Shown piece after piece: positions 7,412 to 16,603 of a stretch of DNA of 64,000 nt. A model generated the notes under the pieces. The model did no database searches and was not told where the DNA came from. It saw only the letters and a program-made list of their open reading frames with translations. The stretch comes from Dictyobacter vulcani. Its GTDB lineage: Bacteria > Chloroflexota > Ktedonobacteria > Ktedonobacterales > Ktedonobacteraceae. The stretch spans positions 2,542,001 to 2,606,000 of the forward strand of contig NZ_BKZW01000001.1 of the NCBI RefSeq assembly GCF_008974265.1, in the 5' to 3' direction. The first letter of the stretch is position 1. The number at the start of each line of letters is the position of its first letter. The translations under genes and the position numbers were made by a program.

Positions 7412-9194
7412 GGATATCTGGGGCAGGTTATAAAACTAGCTGTAAGGGCAACTGTCTAGTGATAATATTGGCATCCTGGTTCCGCTTCCTTGTGGTTCTT
7501 AATTTTTGGATTTGATGTCGCTAGTAGGCTATGGCCTGATTAACTCCTCGTCTGCCCAGTGGTTGTGTAGCTGTTGGAAGTGCGCGAGACAAAGGATGTG
7601 AAAAGCAGGACGTTGGTATACTGCTAAGTGTCCGAAATTCAAAGTACATTCGAGGATCAAAGTATCCGCACGTTCTCTCTAGGAGGTGTTTGTCAGTCGA
7701 CCCTTAGACTACCTATGGTATATAGCGCGGTGGATTTCGCGAGGGTGAATGTTTTATGTTTCAACCAGTTCTATATAGCAAAACTAGTGCAGCAGGACGC
7801 ACGATGAGATCCTATGAGCCCTTCCTCTATTGTTGTACCTTCCATAGCCGATTACACAGGTAATTGCATCGGTTGGATGATCCTGAGGTCCTCAAGGAGG
7901 AAGGCGGCTGGAGGCGATCTCATACCTTTGACTGTTGGAGTCATGCTCATTGGACAAGAAGTCCGTCCAGTAGTGAGTCTATGTTCTGTAAGCCGATTTG
8001 ATTAGCATCTCTATATCTCCTCACGAGGATGTCGAGTGAGGATGCTTGCTCGAATGCCCTATGATCTCTTGAAGAAAAAGAGGCAATTGGGCGCTATTCT
8101 CAAGGCCTGGTATTGGATAGGTCATTTAACATTTCGCGATCTGGGGATTGAGCTCATAGGCTGGTTTGGCTTCATGGAGCAATTAAGCCGGATATCGATA
8201 GCACTGTGCTCCGCGTTGCTTCATGCAAGCTATGCTCGGAACGACCAGGGCCTGAGGCGCTCTGCCATATCTTTCATTGCGGCGATAGCATCGCGGCTCT
8301 AGAGAGCTTCTGAGTCTTGCGACAGTCTACTTTTCTCTTTATACCAGATTTTGCAACTGATACTAAACATACAGCATGCTTATACGCTAAAGCTTAGCGG
8401 TAAGTAGAAAGTGCTCATTCGGTTTATGCACGTGAGTGCTACTGCACAGTGCATAAGCCTGTCGAGATGTTTTCGGCGGGTGGAGAACTCTGTTGCGCGA
8501 TAACCATATCCATAATAAATTTTCAGCCGATATCTGTGCGCAAAACTCGATATGTGGCAGTGGGTCTCTTCACGTAATCACACTACAGATCATCTGAATA
8601 GAGCCAATATTTATTTCGTGGTTCCGCGTGGCAGCTTGCTCCTCCTGATTCTAACTCACCTTATACTTATCGCGTGATAATATAGAGTGTGAAGATATGG
8701 CGTCGCATGATCAAGCTCTGATGCTGATGAATGAACAGCAAGGCATCAGAGTCATGAGTTTGAGATGGATCAGACGGAGAAGGATTTATAATATAGGTGA
8801 CTCTAAGCTCAATTTCTATTTAGTCCCCATAGGGCGGAGAAGTTTCGGTCAGGAATAACCTTGTCCCCCCTGCTCGAATGAGGCCGGTTCCACTTTTAAT
8901 GGTGAAACGTCGTCACAAGGGGCATGAATGAATTATTTGAAAAAAACTATGAAGAGTTCACGCACACTCGATACCATGTCTTTCGGAAGGTGCCTCGAGG
9001 GGAGATGCTGTCGAGGGTAATTGTTAGAAAGTCTTGCCTGCCCCGCATACATACTCGAACGCTGACGTTATTATGTTTGATGTGTTCTTCTTTGCTGAGA
9101 ATCATGTTTACGGTCTGAGGCAGCGGCTATATTAAAGTACTCCTATTAGATTCCCCGGTTGAAATCTATTTGTATAGGCACGCAGCAAAAAATG

Positions 9195-9281
9195 CTCTCC
9201 ACCGCCTTCGGCGGAGGGGGTAGGGAGGAGAGATTTGGGGACACCCCAAACCCCGGCAGGAGGGGCTAGACGCCCTCCTGC
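9195..9281. repeat. Cluster of three GC-rich hairpins
   Basis: Three adjacent stems: CCGCC/GGCGG with TTC loop, nested in CTCTCC/GGAGAG; TTTGGGG/CCCCAAA; and GCAGGAGGG/CCCTCCTGC (9256-9264 with 9273-9281). A similar GC-rich double hairpin occurs at 10624-10681. This looks like a dispersed multi-hairpin element rather than a terminator. Confidence 0.7.
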
Positions 9282-9340
9282 ACCACCCCTCTATATACCA
9301 GATTTATTCATGAAATGATTATGCGGTGCACAAAAGGGTT

Positions 9341-9450
9341 TATATGCAGTGGTGTCAAAAAAGGGTTCAAAGAACCCTTTTTTGACACCACTGCATATAA
9401 AGAAATATGGGCGCTTTAGGGCCCGAGTGCGGCTGATAGTACGCTCCCTG
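9341..9450. repeat. Palindrome-plus-tail element, copy 1
   Basis: Arms of 28 bases (9341-9368 and 9372-9399) are perfectly complementary with a 3-base loop. A tail of about 50 bases follows, starting AAGAAATATGGGCGCTTT and containing a small GGGC/GCCC hairpin. The tail aligns with that of the element at 40997-41105 while the palindromes are unrelated in sequence. Confidence 0.75.
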
Positions 9451-9800
9451 ATAGAGTGGAAATCAAATACCATGCTTATAAGCACCAATATGGACGAGAA
9501 ATATCGCGAAACACTGTTATGGATGGTGTATATGCACTTTTCTAATTTTTTGCTATAGGGAACACTATTGTGATTTGCTTCATGCCAGGGGCGCAAAAGT
9601 CCTATCTCCGGCAGCATCTCTTATAACCATTTGGGTCATTTACAATGCTGGAACACTGTGCTACACTTCCGTTAAGGTTTCAGGCTTAGAGGATTGCCGC
9701 CGTCTGCAATAAAAACCACGTTTTTGTTTGTGCGAAACCTTGCAGTCTTGAGGTCCCTGTTTCGATCACTGTTTGCGGTGTCGTCACAAGGAGGTGCTCT

Positions 9801-10082
9801 ATGGCTGGCTGGGAAGATGAATTGTCAGTGTTGTTGAGCGAGTTAGGCGTTAAGCAAGAAGAGCCTCAAACTCATCTGCGACCTGGACGTAAACCCATGC
9901 ATAGCGATGTTAAGCGGCGAGAACAGTTCACGGACGCACTGCTGTGGGGTAATGGCGACGAGGTCTTGGAAGAAGATGGCGATCCCTGGATTGATGATCT
10001 GGATGTGATGCGCCAGGAAGTTGATTCCATCGTCAGCCAGGTTGTGTTGTTGATGCAGCGCGGTGATCTGGATTCGGCCTGA
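9801..10082 (+). CDS. Acidic 93-aa protein, unknown function
   Basis: Starts at ATG 9801, seven bases after a strong AAGGAGGTG. The 93-residue protein is soluble and acidic: MAGWEDELSVLLSELGV, a basic middle RPGRKPMHSDVKRREQF, then WGNGDEVLEEDGDPWIDDLD and a C-terminal helix. No cysteine cluster, signal or membrane segment is visible. It is followed after 11 bases by a second small gene that appears frameshifted, so the two probably form one transcription unit. I do not recognise the family; the strong ribosome binding site and balanced composition support a real gene. Confidence 0.65.
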   Translation: MAGWEDELSVLLSELGVKQEEPQTHLRPGRKPMHSDVKRREQFTDALLWGNGDEVLEEDGDPWIDDLDVMRQEVDSIVSQVVLLMQRGDLDSA

Positions 10083-10093
10083 AAGAGGATGTG

Positions 10094-10364
10094 ATGGTGG
10101 TGTTGCGCGCTTTACGGCGTCGCATACCTATGAATCAACAGTCAACGACAAGCGATGAGGCCTATCTAGAGTCGGCTTCTGCGATGCTCCACTTCTGTCG
10201 TCTGGCCTTGCAATTAAGCGAATTTACCACCGAGGATTTTTCCTGATCCAGAAGTATTGTTGCCCGGATATTTATATAGTACAGTCGAAGCAGTCTGGCT
10301 GCTGGCGATTGCCCTCATTACCTCTTCTTTTCACCCCTTGTTTTTCTTCTTTGCGCTCCGATGA
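10094..10364 (+). pseudogene. Small gene broken by a frameshift at a T-run
   Basis: ATG 10094 has GAAAGAGG five bases upstream and lies 11 bases after the previous gene. In the starting frame it gives 50 residues ending LSEFTTEDFS and stops at 10246. Dropping one T from the T-run at about 10236-10240 continues the reading as EDFPDPEVLLPGYLYSTVEAVWLLAIAL to a stop at 10364, giving about 89 residues with a plausible hydrophobic helix. The join reads as one protein, so I interpret it as a frameshifted gene or a sequencing error. The family is unknown. Confidence 0.5.
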
Positions 10365-10449
10365 ATTATTTTAAGAGCTTGTTTTTTCTGATATATCCTG
10401 ATTTAGCTAGAAGTCTGTCAGACATCATGTGATGGGGAGGCGGCGAGAC

Positions 10450-10607
10450 GGCGAGGCGGGGATGCAAGGGGCGACGAGGCGGGATGCAAGGGCGGCGAGG
10501 CGGGGATGCAAGGGGCGGCGAGGCGGGATGCAAGGGGCGGCGAGGCGGGGATGCAAGGGGCGGCGAGGCGGGGATGCAAGGGGCGGCGAGGCGGGGATGC
10601 AAGGGGC
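10450..10607. repeat. Tandem repeat, about seven 21-23 bp units
   Basis: The unit GGCGAGGCGGGGATGCAAG plus GGGC is repeated head to tail about seven times, the second and fourth units lacking one or two bases. It is open in all frames of both strands, which explains several low-complexity frames (QGAARRGCK- or ASPPRRPLHP-like) that I do not treat as genes. Confidence 0.9.
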
Positions 10608-10623
10608 GGCCGAGCCCTTGACT

Positions 10624-10681
10624 GGGGGATCGGGGGCTGTGCCCCCGGCATCTCCCCCCCCATCCCGCCCGCGTAGCGGGC
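10624..10681. repeat. GC-rich double hairpin
   Basis: CGGGGGC/GCCCCCG with a 3-base loop (10631-10647) and GCCCGC/GCGGGC with a GTA loop (10667-10681). It directly adjoins the tandem repeat and resembles the hairpin cluster at 9195. Confidence 0.75.
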
Positions 10682-10777
10682 GCACAACCCATCAAACGAA
10701 GTTTGGCAATGTACTAGATGCATTGTCTATAGTTTGTGCTTTATGGGTTTTAAAGTGCTAAATACATTTCTTTCTTC

Positions 10778-10807
10778 TTGACATGCTTCGATATAAGCTG
10801 ACATACT
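10778..10807 (+). promoter_or_regulatory. Possible promoter before the frame-broken 10967 gene
   Basis: TTGACA (10778-10783), 18-base spacer, CATACT (10802-10807). The gene start is about 160 bases downstream. Confidence 0.4.
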
Positions 10808-10966
10808 TATGGATAAGTCTCATTGTTTGATTTGGTTTGCGTGGGTGAATGAGAATGAGAAGCTATTTCAGGGTCCCATGTTTTCCAATTTTACCTTTTT
10901 CTACATCGAGAGTGCGCAATGAATCGTGTCCTCTACATAAATAGCTTTGCTCTGGAAGGAGGATCT

Positions 10967-11888
10967 ATGAATTCTAATAAAAAAGATATAGTCCAGGCGA
11001 CGAGTCGTTGGTCCGTGTTGGTGTGTTGTCGGCGAGTGCTCTGGCTCCTATGTTAATCGGTTGTGAACGGATACGCGCCCAGCAGCAGGCCGAGCAGGCT
11101 GCTGCCGATATACGTAATGCTGATCGTAAAGAAAATGTGACGACATTTGCCAGTGATGTGCAGTCTGATCTGCAAGATCGCTTGCAGTCTATCGTACGTC
11201 CTGAGCGATGTGTTGACTGAATTACAAAAAACACTCTGTTAATCAGGATTTGCTGAAGCGTGGTAATGAGTTGACAGAGGAATTAAAGGAACGTAGTAGC
11301 AAGTTTTCGCATGCTGTGGCTGAGCGTAGTGGCGAGGTTTCCCATCAAGTGGCGAAACGGAGCCGCCAGGCGCAAAAGAATATTGCGGACCAGGATCGTA
11401 GCTTTTGGATTGCTCTGGGCTTTGGTTTTGGTTTGACGGCTGCCAGTATTGTGACGTTTTTTCTTGATCCGTCGCCGCTTGCAACATGTTGAAGTGGTTG
11501 AGGACGAAGTGATCCAATTACCTGTTGATGCCCAGCGTTCTGAGTCCCTGGTTTCTCCAGCGTACGGGTGCGATCTATGCGGTTCCAGCAGGCAGCAATG
11601 GGCATGATTCTCGGCCGTTTGATCCTGTGGTAGGGGTTAAAGAGCAGCGAAATGGTCAGGCAGGCAAATCTGTGGCTGAGCTGGCTAAGGATGAAGAAAC
11701 TACTCCGGTTGGAGCTTCTTTTGTTGGGTTGGCCAGCACAAAACGTTATTATCCAGTTGAGACGCCGCTTGATCAATTGTCTGAGATTGATGGCAAGCCT
11801 GTTGATGTCATTTACTTTACTTCAGAGAGTGAGGCTCAGGCGCAGGTTTTACCGCGGCCTCATTGTAATGTCTGTTCTGGAGGCATGA
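10967..11888 (+). pseudogene. Membrane-anchored coiled-coil protein gene with at least five frameshifts
   Basis: Starts with ATG 10967 behind GGAAGGAGG. Stitching frames gives one protein of about 300 residues: MNSNKKDIVQATSRW, VRVGVLSASALAPMLIGC (hydrophobic), QQQAEQAAADIRNADRK, DVLTELQKTL, then NQDLLKRGNELTEELKER and VAERSGEVSHQVAKRSRQ, a membrane segment FWIALGFGFGLTAASIVTFF, and IRRRLQHVEVVEDEVIQLP. It continues with IYAVPAGSNGHDSRPFD, RYYPVETPLDQLSEIDGKP and a likely end FYRGLIVMSVLEA. Breaks lie near 11010, 11180, 11238, 11472, 11560 and 11850. The helical middle resembles YtxH-like stress proteins, but this is weak. Multiple breaks point to a true pseudogene or a low-quality patch. Confidence 0.6.
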
Positions 11889-12025
11889 CTATCTGGTTGG
11901 TATCCTCCACATACATTGAAGACATATAGAGCAATCTTTATAGCGTAGATTGCTTTGTATGTCTTTTTTGTGTGTTTAAGCCAGAGATGATTGATCTCTC
12001 TCTAAAAATCTCTATAGTAACTGGA

Positions 12026-12433
12026 TTACTCTTTTCCTCTATATTGTTCCGGAGTTTGCTCTGTCTGGAAGCCTTCGTTGTAGACGCCATGTTGGACAAG
12101 ATAGTGCAGGAATAAAAGGCGGCGGTCGGCGGTGGATGCCTCTTCTTGCTCGTCTGCGCTTGTGGGTAGTGGCTCTAGTTTACCGGTTTTGGCGGCTGAA
12201 ATAGCTGGCATGGAGTCGTCTGTCTGTATATTTTGTTCGATGGTGATTGATGTGGTACCTGGTAAGGGGATCGAAGGCGCCACGCCATTAGCGGTTGCGG
12301 ATCGCATTGAATCAGGTGGGGTATTCCATCTCACACTGGTAGCCGGCTCGGCATAATTCGCACTGGCTGATGTTCTCCAGGGCCACCACGCGAACAGAGA
12401 ATTCAACCAACGTTTGAACGTTTGCGTGATCAT
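12026..12433 (-). CDS. 135-aa protein with conserved-looking C-terminus, unknown function
   Basis: The first 20 residues are basic and aromatic (MITQTFKRWLNSLFAWWPWR), perhaps membrane-associated rather than a cleaved signal. The middle is a Ser/Thr/Pro-rich linker. The C-terminal part, RRLLFLHYLVQHGVYNEGF, is compact and looks like the conserved module. ATG 12433 follows a GGCAAAAAGACG stretch without a strong ribosome binding site. The gene is isolated between the broken 10967 gene and a broken zinc-ribbon gene. Family not recognised. Confidence 0.6.
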   Translation of the reverse strand: MITQTFKRWLNSLFAWWPWRTSASANYAEPATSVRWNTPPDSMRSATANGVAPSIPLPGTTSITIEQNIQTDDSMPAISAAKTGKLEPLPTSADEQEEASTADRRLLFLHYLVQHGVYNEGFQTEQTPEQYRGKE

Positions 12434-12727
12434 CGTCTTTTTGCCTTCGTTGTGGTAGGAATAACTACTACTATGTAACGAACGTCTGTGGTCGCGCTAC
12501 AGAAAACTTTCGGTGGCATAAAGGGTAGATAGAAACATAGTAGCATATCAACGTGATCTCGTCAAACGTACTTGCAATTTTATATACGGCGTGCCATAAT
12601 CAAGGTTGGTAGGCCTTATTGAAGGGTCTTTTGATGTGTTCTCTGGCAACGTTCCATATATATGGAATATGGGACATTTTGTGATGTAGCCTTTTCTGAA
12701 ATAGTATAGAAAGACAGGTGTCGGACA

Positions 12728-12933
12728 ATGCAGGAAGACGTTCTTGGAACCCGACGAACTGCCGTCACGGAAACCTATGTCACTTGCGCGAGGTGCAGTA
12801 AGCAACACGTCTTCGCTATGCTCGCGTGATTGAAAGTGATGTACTATCAGAGGGTAATTCCGAGTATGAATATATCTGCCCGGAATGCCAGAAAGCTCTT
12901 GCCTCAGGAGAGAAAGATCTTCCTCTCGGGTAA
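12728..12933 (+). pseudogene. Short zinc-ribbon protein gene with a frameshift
   Basis: The first frame gives MQEDVLGTRRTAVTETYVTCARCSKQHVF and then stops. A change of frame near 12818 continues with YARVIESDVLSEGNSEYEYICPECQKALASGEKDLPLG to the stop at 12933. Together these form a 68-residue protein with two CxxC knuckles (TCARC and ICPEC), a typical small treble-clef or zinc-ribbon. The two halves fit so well that a single missing base is the simplest explanation. Whether the break is real or a sequencing error cannot be told here. Confidence 0.6.
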
Positions 12934-13162
12934 AGCACAACATCTTTTTCTGTAGCGTCGTTCAGGGCAAAAGGCAGCGGGCATTCTTGATTGTATGCAT
13001 AGAATATGCTTGGTTCCTTTTGCCTTTTTATATATACACGTCCCCTTCTTCCAATGCTTGTGCTTATCGTGGTAAGCTTTATAAGCCAGTTCTTCGTATA
13101 TATACAAAGGTAGTAGAGGCCGTGTGGCATCCCTTTAGGTTTTGATGATAGGGGTATAAGCT

Positions 13163-13639
13163 ATGCGCATGCGCTATCGGTATGTGACCTATCGCTATCG
13201 CGAGGGTTCGCAAAAGCAACTGGAGCAGCATTATCGTCAGCTTTTAGATGACGCACTTCGACAGAGCCAGCAATCGATTTTACATCAATCAACCACATGG
13301 TGCCCGTTAGCCGACATTCTGGAATCGGCTGAGATGATCCGGGTGAAGGTTGAACTGGCTGGCATGCAAGAAGAAGAGATTGAAGTTACCCTTTACGAAG
13401 ATGCGTTGGTTGTCAGTGGCGAGCGCCGTGATGTCCATGAATCTCAAGAAGGTTTGAGCTATCAAGAGGCGCAGATACGCTATGGCCCCTTCCGGGTAGA
13501 AGTTTTTATGCCTAAGCCCGTCGACTGCGAAGCTGTAAGGGCTCGTTATGAAAATGGCATGCTCTCTGTTGATTTACCAAAATTGCCTGCCAAAAAAGTT
13601 GAGCAAGCACATATTCAGGGTGTTGTAAAACAAGAGTAA
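13163..13639 (+). CDS. Hsp20 / alpha-crystallin small heat-shock protein
   Basis: Small heat-shock proteins bind unfolding proteins without ATP. The alpha-crystallin domain spans about residues 48-145: WCPLADILESAEMIRVKVELAGMQEEEIEVTL, then DALVVSGERRD, FRVEVFMPKPVDCEAV and ARYENGMLSVDLPK, which matches the conserved A-x-x-x-N-G-x-L motif. The N-terminal 45 residues are basic and glutamine-rich. Total length 158 is normal. Two start codons six bases apart are possible (13163 and 13169); a weak AGGGG lies upstream. It is followed after 30 bases by lon, so chaperone and protease probably share a transcript. No CIRCE element was seen. Confidence 0.92.
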   Translation: MRMRYRYVTYRYREGSQKQLEQHYRQLLDDALRQSQQSILHQSTTWCPLADILESAEMIRVKVELAGMQEEEIEVTLYEDALVVSGERRDVHESQEGLSYQEAQIRYGPFRVEVFMPKPVDCEAVRARYENGMLSVDLPKLPAKKVEQAHIQGVVKQE

Positions 13640-13669
13640 AACTATTCAAAAATACGTAGAGAAGATTTT

Positions 13670-16471
13670 ATGGAAAAAATTACAAATCATCATAAGGCGG
13701 ATCCGCAAGAGGATGGCGTGCAGGAGTCTCTTCCTGAATTCGAGGACCTGCTTCCTGAGCCTGAGGAGGCCGCCCAGGATCTTTCCGGTGGCACTCAGGC
13801 TGATGCAGAAGAAAATCCTGTTTCAGATGATGAGAAAGAAACTCTTGCTGAGGAGCCCGCCAAAGATGCTCCTCTGGCTGTGTCTGATGCAACTGAGACA
13901 ATTTCCAGTTCCGATGATGCTGAGGCGCCCCTGGAGCGTCTAGAGGATGAGGAGCGTTTGAATATTCCTGAAATTCTACCCATTTTGCCTTTAAAGGATA
14001 CTGTGATTTATCCTTTCTCGGTGCAGCCTTTTGCGGTAGGACAGGAACGTTATATTCGTTTGATTGATGATGTGATGCGTGGGAATCGCCTGGTTGTGTT
14101 GGTGGCGCAGAAGTCGCCGGATATCGATCATGCTGGTCCTGATGACATCTATCGTGTGGGTACTGTGTCTCGCGTTGGTCGTATGTTCCGTATGCCTGAT
14201 GGAACCGTACAGATTGCGGTTCAGGGCCTGGAGCGTGTCACGATTGATGAGTTTACGCAGGAGAAGCCCTATTTACAGGCGCGTGTGACGGCGAAACCTG
14301 ATCTTCAGGAAGCCGATACTGAGACTGAGGCAATCAAGCGTAATGTGATTACGTATTTCCAGCGTCTGGTGGCATTGGTTCAGAATGTGCCAGAGGGAGT
14401 GGCGGCGGCAACCTTGAATCTTGAGGAGCCACGTCAGGTTGTCTATGTGATCGCGACGTTTGTGCAGATGGAGCTGGAGCTGCGCCAGAAGCTGCTTGAG
14501 ATTGATTCTGTCCATGAGAAGTTACATCAGCTCAGTAATTTCTTGTCACATGAGCTGGAAATTCTTGAGCTGGGTAAGAAGATTCAAAATAGTGCCCAGG
14601 AAGAGATGGGCAAGGTGCAGCGGGAATATCTGTTGCGCGAGCAGTTGAAGGCGATTCAACGCGAACTGGGTGAGGAGAGCGAAGAGCAGGCGACGGTCAA
14701 CGATCTGCGCAGTAAGCTTGAAGAGGCAAAAATGCCTGAGGAGGCCTATAAAGAGGCTAACCGCGAGCTTTCACGCCTGGAGAAATTGCCTACGGTCTCG
14801 CCTGAATATAGTATTATCCGTACCTATGTTGAGTTGCTGGTCTCGTTGCCCTGGAATAAAGGCACGGCTACGCAAATCGATGTTCCTCATGCCCGTGAGG
14901 TCCTGGATGAGGATCACTATGATCTTCAGAAGATCAAAGAGCGTATCCTGGAATATCTGGCGGTACGTCGCTTAAAAGAGGATCGCCTCTCCGACAAAAT
15001 GGCGCGTGAGCGTGAGGAGAAGCAGGCCGAGGGTGAAGAGGAGCTTGAGAATATTACTCCTACCCAGCCGCTCAAGGAGCAGGTGGCGGGTCGCCCATTG
15101 AATCGGGAGCCGATTCTGTGTTTTGTGGGACCTCCAGGTGTTGGTAAGACCTCGCTTGGTCAGTCTATTGCGCGTGCCTTAGGCCGTAAGTTTGCGCGTA
15201 TGTCCCTGGGTGGTATTCGCGATGAGGCTGAGATTCGTGGCCATCGCCGTACCTATATTGGTGCTATGCCTGGCCGTATCATTCAGACCTTGCGTCGTCT
15301 GGAGGCCAATGATCCGGTGATTATGCTGGATGAGGTGGATAAGGTTGGCGCGGACTGGCGGGGTGATCCTTCCTCTGCCTTGCTTGAGGTGTTGGATCCT
15401 GAGCAGAACTACAATTTCCGCGATAACTACCTGGATCTGTCCTTTGACCTTTCTAAGGTGATGTTTATCGCTACCGCGAATGCGCTGGAACCGATTCCCG
15501 CACCTCTACGTGATCGCATGGAGATCCTTGAGTTGTCCGGTTATACGGAAGAGCAGAAGCTGCATATTGCCCGTAACTATCTGCTCCCCAAGCAGGTCGA
15601 GGCCAATGGTCTGAAAGAAGATGAATTGACTCTTGACGATGAAGCGTTACGGCGGGTGGCACGCGATTACACGCGTGAGGCTGGTGTGCGTAATCTGGAG
15701 CGCCAGGTGGGCTCACTGTGCCGTAAAGTCGCGCGTCAGGTCTCTGAGGGCCTGGAAACGCCAATCCATGTGACCGGGGACAAGGTTACCGAGTACCTGG
15801 GTCGCCAGCGCTACTTTGATGAGGCGGTTGAGCGCATCGATCGTCCTGGCATCGCGACCGGTATGGCCTGGACACCTGTTGGTGGCGAGATCATGTTTAT
15901 TGAGGCCGCGACCATGCCTGGTAAAGAAGAGCGCTTGATCCTGACGGGACAACTGGGCGATGTGATGAAGGAGTCGGCGATGGCCGCTCTCAGCTATGTG
16001 CGTTCAAATGCCGCTGCCCTTGATCTGCCGAAGAATGTCTTTGAAGGTCAAAATGTCCATATCCATGTGCCCGCTGGAGCTATCCCCAAGGATGGACCAT
16101 CAGCAGGCGTGACCATGGTCACGGTCCTGGTCTCGCTGGCAAGTGGACGCAAGGTACGTTCAGACCTGGCCATGACTGGTGAGATGACCCTGCGTGGTAA
16201 AGTGATGCCGATCGGTGGCGTCAAGGAGAAAGTCCTGGCCGCCTATCGCTCAGGAATCCGCACGGTGATCCTTCCCGCCAAAAACGAAGCCGAGTTTATG
16301 GAGGATATTCCTAACGAACTACGTGAGCAGATGCATTTCACATTTGCCACCGATATTCGCCAGGTCCTCGATACGGCTTTAGAGCCTGAAGAAGAACACG
16401 ATGCCAATGGCGATAGCCATCATCGTAAACGCAAAGGCGAGAAAAGCGAAAAAGCTATCGCCAAAGCATAA
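13670..16471 (+). CDS. lon: Lon, ATP-dependent protease La
   Basis: Lon degrades misfolded and regulatory proteins in the cytoplasm. Domain order: a very acidic extension of about 100 residues rich in Glu and Asp, the LON N-domain starting [19 protein letters not shown] (about 102), a coiled-coil linker, the AAA+ domain with Walker [10 protein letters not shown] (about 487-495) and Walker [10 protein letters not shown], and the protease domain with catalytic Ser811 in PKDGPSAG and Lys854 in GGVKEK, 43 residues apart as in other Lon proteins. At 933 residues it is longer than the usual 780-810, mainly because of the acidic N-terminus. It follows hsp20 by 30 bases and ends at a strong terminator. 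Confidence 0.97.
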   Translation: MEKITNHHKADPQEDGVQESLPEFEDLLPEPEEAAQDLSGGTQADAEENPVSDDEKETLAEEPAKDAPLAVSDATETISSSDDAEAPLERLEDEERLNIPEILPILPLKDTVIYPFSVQPFAVGQERYIRLIDDVMRGNRLVVLVAQKSPDIDHAGPDDIYRVGTVSRVGRMFRMPDGTVQIAVQGLERVTIDEFTQEKPYLQARVTAKPDLQEADTETEAIKRNVITYFQRLVALVQNVPEGVAAATLNLEEPRQVVYVIATFVQMELELRQKLLEIDSVHEKLHQLSNFLSHELEILELGKKIQNSAQEEMGKVQREYLLREQLKAIQRELGEESEEQATVNDLRSKLEEAKMPEEAYKEANRELSRLEKLPTVSPEYSIIRTYVELLVSLPWNKGTATQIDVPHAREVLDEDHYDLQKIKERILEYLAVRRLKEDRLSDKMAREREEKQAEGEEELENITPTQPLKEQVAGRPLNREPILCFVGPPGVGKTSLGQSIARALGRKFARMSLGGIRDEAEIRGHRRTYIGAMPGRIIQTLRRLEANDPVIMLDEVDKVGADWRGDPSSALLEVLDPEQNYNFRDNYLDLSFDLSKVMFIATANALEPIPAPLRDRMEILELSGYTEEQKLHIARNYLLPKQVEANGLKEDELTLDDEALRRVARDYTREAGVRNLERQVGSLCRKVARQVSEGLETPIHVTGDKVTEYLGRQRYFDEAVERIDRPGIATGMAWTPVGGEIMFIEAATMPGKEERLILTGQLGDVMKESAMAALSYVRSNAAALDLPKNVFEGQNVHIHVPAGAIPKDGPSAGVTMVTVLVSLASGRKVRSDLAMTGEMTLRGKVMPIGGVKEKVLAAYRSGIRTVILPAKNEAEFMEDIPNELREQMHFTFATDIRQVLDTALEPEEEHDANGDSHHRKRKGEKSEKAIAKA

Positions 16472-16530
16472 ACTTCTAAACTTTTAAAATTTACGCGCGG
16501 ATGCCAGTTCCAGCTGGCTAGTCCGATCGA

Positions 16531-16567
16531 GAGAGAATGCGAACTTTTGCATTCTCTCTTTTTTTTT
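16531..16567 (+). terminator. Terminator of the hsp20-lon unit
   Basis: 10-bp stem GAGAGAATGC/GCATTCTCTC with an 8-base loop followed by nine or ten T residues. Confidence 0.9.
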
Positions 16568-16603
16568 ATATGGCTGATATGTATGTTTCTGGCTGGTAGG
16601 TAA

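Larger units (their letters stand above)
7412..9800. other. 2.4-kb stretch without recognisable genes
   Basis: Both strands were read. ORFs are short, lack convincing ribosome binding sites and give no recognisable motifs. The best candidates (7814-8005, 8036-8302 and 8924-9118, all plus) look like chance frames or remains of decayed genes. The stretch ends in two repeat structures (9195-9281 and 9341-9450) and the leader of the next gene. The 12-mer GTCGTCACAAGG occurs both before the 8924 ORF and before the 9801 gene. Confidence 0.6.

Noticed and set aside
7814..8005. 63-codon frame in the gene-poor stretch
   Set aside because: No start signal and no conserved features.
8036..8302. 88-codon frame in the gene-poor stretch
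   Set aside because: No ribosome binding site, no recognisable motif; at best a remnant of a decayed gene.
8924..9118. 64-codon frame starting MNELFEKNYEEF
   Set aside because: The N-terminus looks protein-like and AAGGGG is close by, but the rest is Cys/Leu/Arg-rich without structure; spacing to the ATG is too short.
10366..10761. Long low-complexity frames on both strands over the tandem repeat
   Set aside because: They arise from a 21-23 bp repeat open in all frames, have no ribosome binding site and show RRPLHP- or RRGCKG-type repetition only.
12548..13130. Minus-strand frames of 104-131 codons
   Set aside because: They lie opposite the zinc-ribbon gene whose two CxxC motifs make the plus strand the coding one.
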